From NCBI RefSeq assembly GCF_030409905.1, contig NZ_JAUFQT010000005.1, forward strand, positions 1-18,941: a stretch of DNA of 18,941 nt. Direction: 5' to 3'. Position 1 is the stretch's first letter, and every line of letters begins with the position of its first letter. Both the position numbers and the translations under genes were made by a program. The DNA comes from Echinicola jeungdonensis (GTDB lineage: Bacteria; Bacteroidota; Bacteroidia; Cytophagales; Cyclobacteriaceae). Below, one piece after another: positions 16,257 to 18,941 of this stretch. The notes under the pieces were generated by a model. It made no database searches. It had not been told where the DNA came from and saw nothing but the letters and a program-made list of their open reading frames with translations.

Positions 16257-18674
16257 TCAATCCACCACTCCCTTTTCCGGAGCTTTCAACTTGCTCTCTG
16301 CCAAGGAAATATTTTCCCAGCCTCTGATCAAAGCATCAGGGGTAAAGGAAATGCTGTCAATTCCCAATTCGACGAGGAACCTGGAAAATTCCGGAAAATC
16401 ACTTGGGGCCTGGCCACAAAATCCAATAATTCGTCCTGATTTTTTTGCCGACTCTATGGCCATCTTCACCATGGATTTAACACCATCGTTGTTTTCATCA
16501 AACAAATCACTGATAATGGCTGAATCCCGGTCTATTCCCAAAGTCAGCTGGGTAAGGTCATTAGAACCAATGGAAAATCCATCAAATATTTTAGCATATT
16601 GATCTGCCAGAATAACATTATTGGGGATTTCGGTCATCACATACACTTCCAGACCATTTTCGCCTTTAGCCAAACCAAAACTTCCCATGACATCCAAGAC
16701 CTTTTTCCCTTCCTCAACAGTACGGCAGAAAGGGATCATCACTTTTACGTTGGTTAGGCCCATTTTCTCCCTAACCCTTTTGATGGCTGCACACTCCAAT
16801 CCAAAAGCCTCTTTGTAACGATCATTATAATATCTGGATGCCCCCCTAAACCCAAGCATGGGGTTTTCTTCTTTGGGCTCAAAACCACTTCCCCCAAGAG
16901 TTGGGCGTATTCATTAGTTTTAAAATCGCTCATGCGGATGATCACATCTTTTGGATAAAAGGCAGCTGCCACAAAAGAAAGAGCTTCTGCCAGGTTCCGG
17001 ACAAAATACTCTTTTTTGTCTGGGTAATGCCTGGTCAGAGCAGCAATTTCTTTCCCTACCTCAGTGGCTGCCAACCCCTTGAATTTCATCAGGGCCATAG
17101 GGTGGACTTTGATCTGATTGGCCACTATAAATTCCATCCGCATCAGCCCCACTCCTTGATTGGGATACCGGGAAAGAGGCAATGCCTGGTCAGGGTCAGC
17201 CAGGATAAACATGGGCTTGGTTTTGGTTTTCGGGAAAGTTTTTAGAGGAATTTCTTTTTCTTCCCAATCTAATTTCCCTTTGTAAGCATGGCCCAAATCC
17301 CCATCCCCACAGTATACCGTGATGACCTGGCCATCCTTTAAAACCTGTGTGGCATTTTCTGAACCTACAAGGGCGATGATCCCCAATTCCCTGGCCACAA
17401 TGGCCGCATGGCTGGTCCTCCCCCCCTTATTGGTCACAATACAAACCGCTTTCCGCAAAAGAGCATTCCAATCAGGGTTGGTAATATCCGCCACGATGAT
17501 ATCTCCCTTTCCAATTTTGGGGCATCTGCCAGGAATTCATTACTTTCACTCTTCCACTTACTATAGCCCTGCCAACTGCTTTTCCCGTACAAATTGGATT
17601 GGGACTTTCCAGCAAGTGATATTCCTTAACCGTTTCTTTTTGGACTTGGGATGCACGGTCTCCGGCCTGGCCTGGACAATAAACAATTCTTGGGTTTCAC
17701 CATCTATTGCCCATTCGATATCCATGGCCACCTGATAATGGTCCTCGATCTGAAGGCACCAATTGGCCAAGGTCATGGCATCTTTATCACTCAAGGTCCA
17801 TGCATCCCTAAGAGCAGTTGGGGTTTCAATGTTAATGGTTGTTCTCAGTGGATTTTGTTCCTTGGCATAAATCATCCGGTTTTCTTTGGCACCCAGTTTC
17901 CGGTAGATCAAACTATATTTCTCTTCCCGAACTGCTTTTTAAAAAAGTAATATTCATCTGGGTTGACAGCTCCCTGGACCACATTTTCGCCCAATCCCCA
18001 TGCCCCGGTAATGTAAATAATATTTTCATGCCCAGTTTCAGGGTCCAAAGTAAAGGCCACTCCTGCACAACCAAGATCGCTTCTGACCATTCTTTGCACC
18101 CCAATACTCAAGGCTACCTCCATATGGTCAAAACCATGATCCACCCGGTATTTGATGGCTCGATCATTAAATAAGGATAGGTAACATTGCTGGCAAGCCC
18201 TAAGAAGGGAGGCCTCACCTTGGATATTTAAAAATGAATCATGTTGTCCAGCAAAACTTGCATTGGGGAGGTCTTCTGCAGTAGCACTACTACGCACAGC
18301 TACAGAAACCTCCCCAGCATCAGCTCCAAAAAATTTGCGGTATTCCTGTAATATGGCTTGTTCCCAGGCTTTGGGAATAGGAGCATTTTTTATTAAGTTT
18401 CTGCATTGAGCCCCAACATCTCCCAAATTTTCCAGGTTTTTGTTGTCCAGACCTTCCAAAATGGCAACCAGTTTTTCACCCAAATGATTGGCTGATAAAA
18501 AATAACGATATGCAGCTGCCGTCACAGCAAAACCATCAGGAACCTGAATCCCCAAAAGGTGTAACTGGCTGATCATTTCACCCAGAGAAGCATTTTTTCC
18601 GCCCACTTCGGCCACCATTTTCAGGTTGGTCTGGGAAAAAGGTATTGTAAAACTCTTTTTGCTTTCTGGTCCAT
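16257..18674 (-). CDS. ppsA: Phosphoenolpyruvate synthase, frame broken by fewer errors (right copy)
   Basis: Mirror of 269-2680 and the cleaner copy. It lost one base each near 18665 (GACCAG for GACCAAG, just after the start), 17942 (five A against six), 17640 (five A against six), 17535 (TTCCTGG for TTCCCTGG) and 17512 (GGAAAGGG for GGAAAAGGG). The loss in a G run shared with the left copy is near 16890; an added G there gives [20 protein letters not shown], which follows the family. Residue ~599 is Gln here and Lys on the left. Long correct stretches cover the N-terminal domain ([11 protein letters not shown] to VNPDEYYF) and the His domain. Confidence 0.93.
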
Positions 18675-18844
18675 TTTCGATATTATTTCAGCCACCACAA
18701 ATGATCCGGGCCGCCTTTTGCCACTCACTAAAAGTGGAAAAAGGATAAGCCTAATATGATTTGAGTGGATATTGACTACTATTGAATATCGAAGGAAAAG
18801 AAATAAAAACTTATAAGGTATATCGCTGGTATCGGCTGATTTTT

Positions 18845-18940
18845 GTCACTTGGGGATTGGAAGGTTAAGGGTTAAATGTTAATTGTTAAGCGTTGAGCGC
18901 ATGATAACAGTTATCAGGAAAAGATTGGTAGTCGAATGGT
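18845..18940. repeat. Partial dispersed intergenic repeat, mirror of window start
   Basis: Reverse complement of 1-96 (GGGTTAAATGTTAATTGTTA core), reaching the last bases of the window. Its agreement with the window start to within two bases shows that both arms end at the same point. Confidence 0.55.
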
Positions 18941-18941
18941 T

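Larger units (their letters stand above)
9468..18940. repeat. Right arm of window-wide inverted repeat
   Basis: Mirror copy of the left arm. Its own single-base losses differ from those of the left arm: 5 in the PEP synthase gene, 3 in usp, 1 in SDR, 5 in ADH, 1 in the kinase-like gene and 3 in the prs-like gene. Three losses are present in both arms. The arm ends within two bases of the window end, so the window looks like one complete palindromic contig rather than a slice of a chromosome. Confidence 0.97.

Noticed and set aside
1..18941. Hairpin-telomere linear plasmid, prophage or transposon with giant inverted repeats
   Set aside because: No telomere resolvase, replication, phage or transposase gene is present; content is ordinary chromosomal metabolism, and the arms differ by read-type indels.

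Overview
The window is one large inverted repeat. Bases 3-9467 reappear, reverse-complemented, as bases 9468-18940, with no spacer at the pivot (between 9467 and 9468). Apart from 2-3 end bases, nothing lies outside the two arms. Eight loci are therefore present twice in mirror image. I found about 46 differences between the arms inside genes. Almost all are single-base losses in short homopolymers, and they fall at different places in each arm. This is the pattern of one ~9.47 kb locus read twice with independent single-molecule errors and joined head-to-head (a fold-back read, missed hairpin adapter, or amplification chimera). A real biological palindrome is possible but less likely.

The organism looks like a Bacteroidota member, probably Cytophagales near Cyclobacteriaceae. 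This is inferred from protein style, roughly 40% GC, A-rich leaders without strong Shine-Dalgarno sites, and dispersed TTAAC-rich intergenic repeats. I cannot place it more precisely without a search.

Left arm: phosphoenolpyruvate synthase (269-2680, +), tandem universal stress protein (2725-3546, +), short-chain dehydrogenase (3755-4507, +), a DUF892 ferritin-like protein (5041-5547, +) flanked by two direct copies of a ~200 bp intergenic repeat, then a leftward group: zinc alcohol dehydrogenase (5877-6900), aminoglycoside-phosphotransferase-like kinase (6942-7975), PRPP synthetase-like protein (7968-8954), and a second, degenerate DUF892 gene cut off by the pivot (9138-9467). The right arm repeats these in mirror order. 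No RNA genes, CRISPR arrays, insertion sequences or phage genes are visible.

Reading the arms against each other restores nearly every gene: PEP synthase 807 aa, Usp 274 aa, SDR 251 aa, ADH 342 aa, kinase-like protein 345 aa, Prs-like protein 328 aa, DUF892 168 aa. Three single-base losses, one in the PEP synthase gene and two in the SDR gene, occur in both arms and lie in or beside homopolymers. They are probably systematic run-length errors. Gene content suggests a stress, starvation or low-oxygen metabolic neighbourhood (PEP regeneration, Usp, redox enzymes, ferritin-like proteins, PRPP supply); this is an inference from co-location. I see no undescribed biological system. The main result is the palindrome itself, which should be treated as an assembly or read artefact until shown otherwise.
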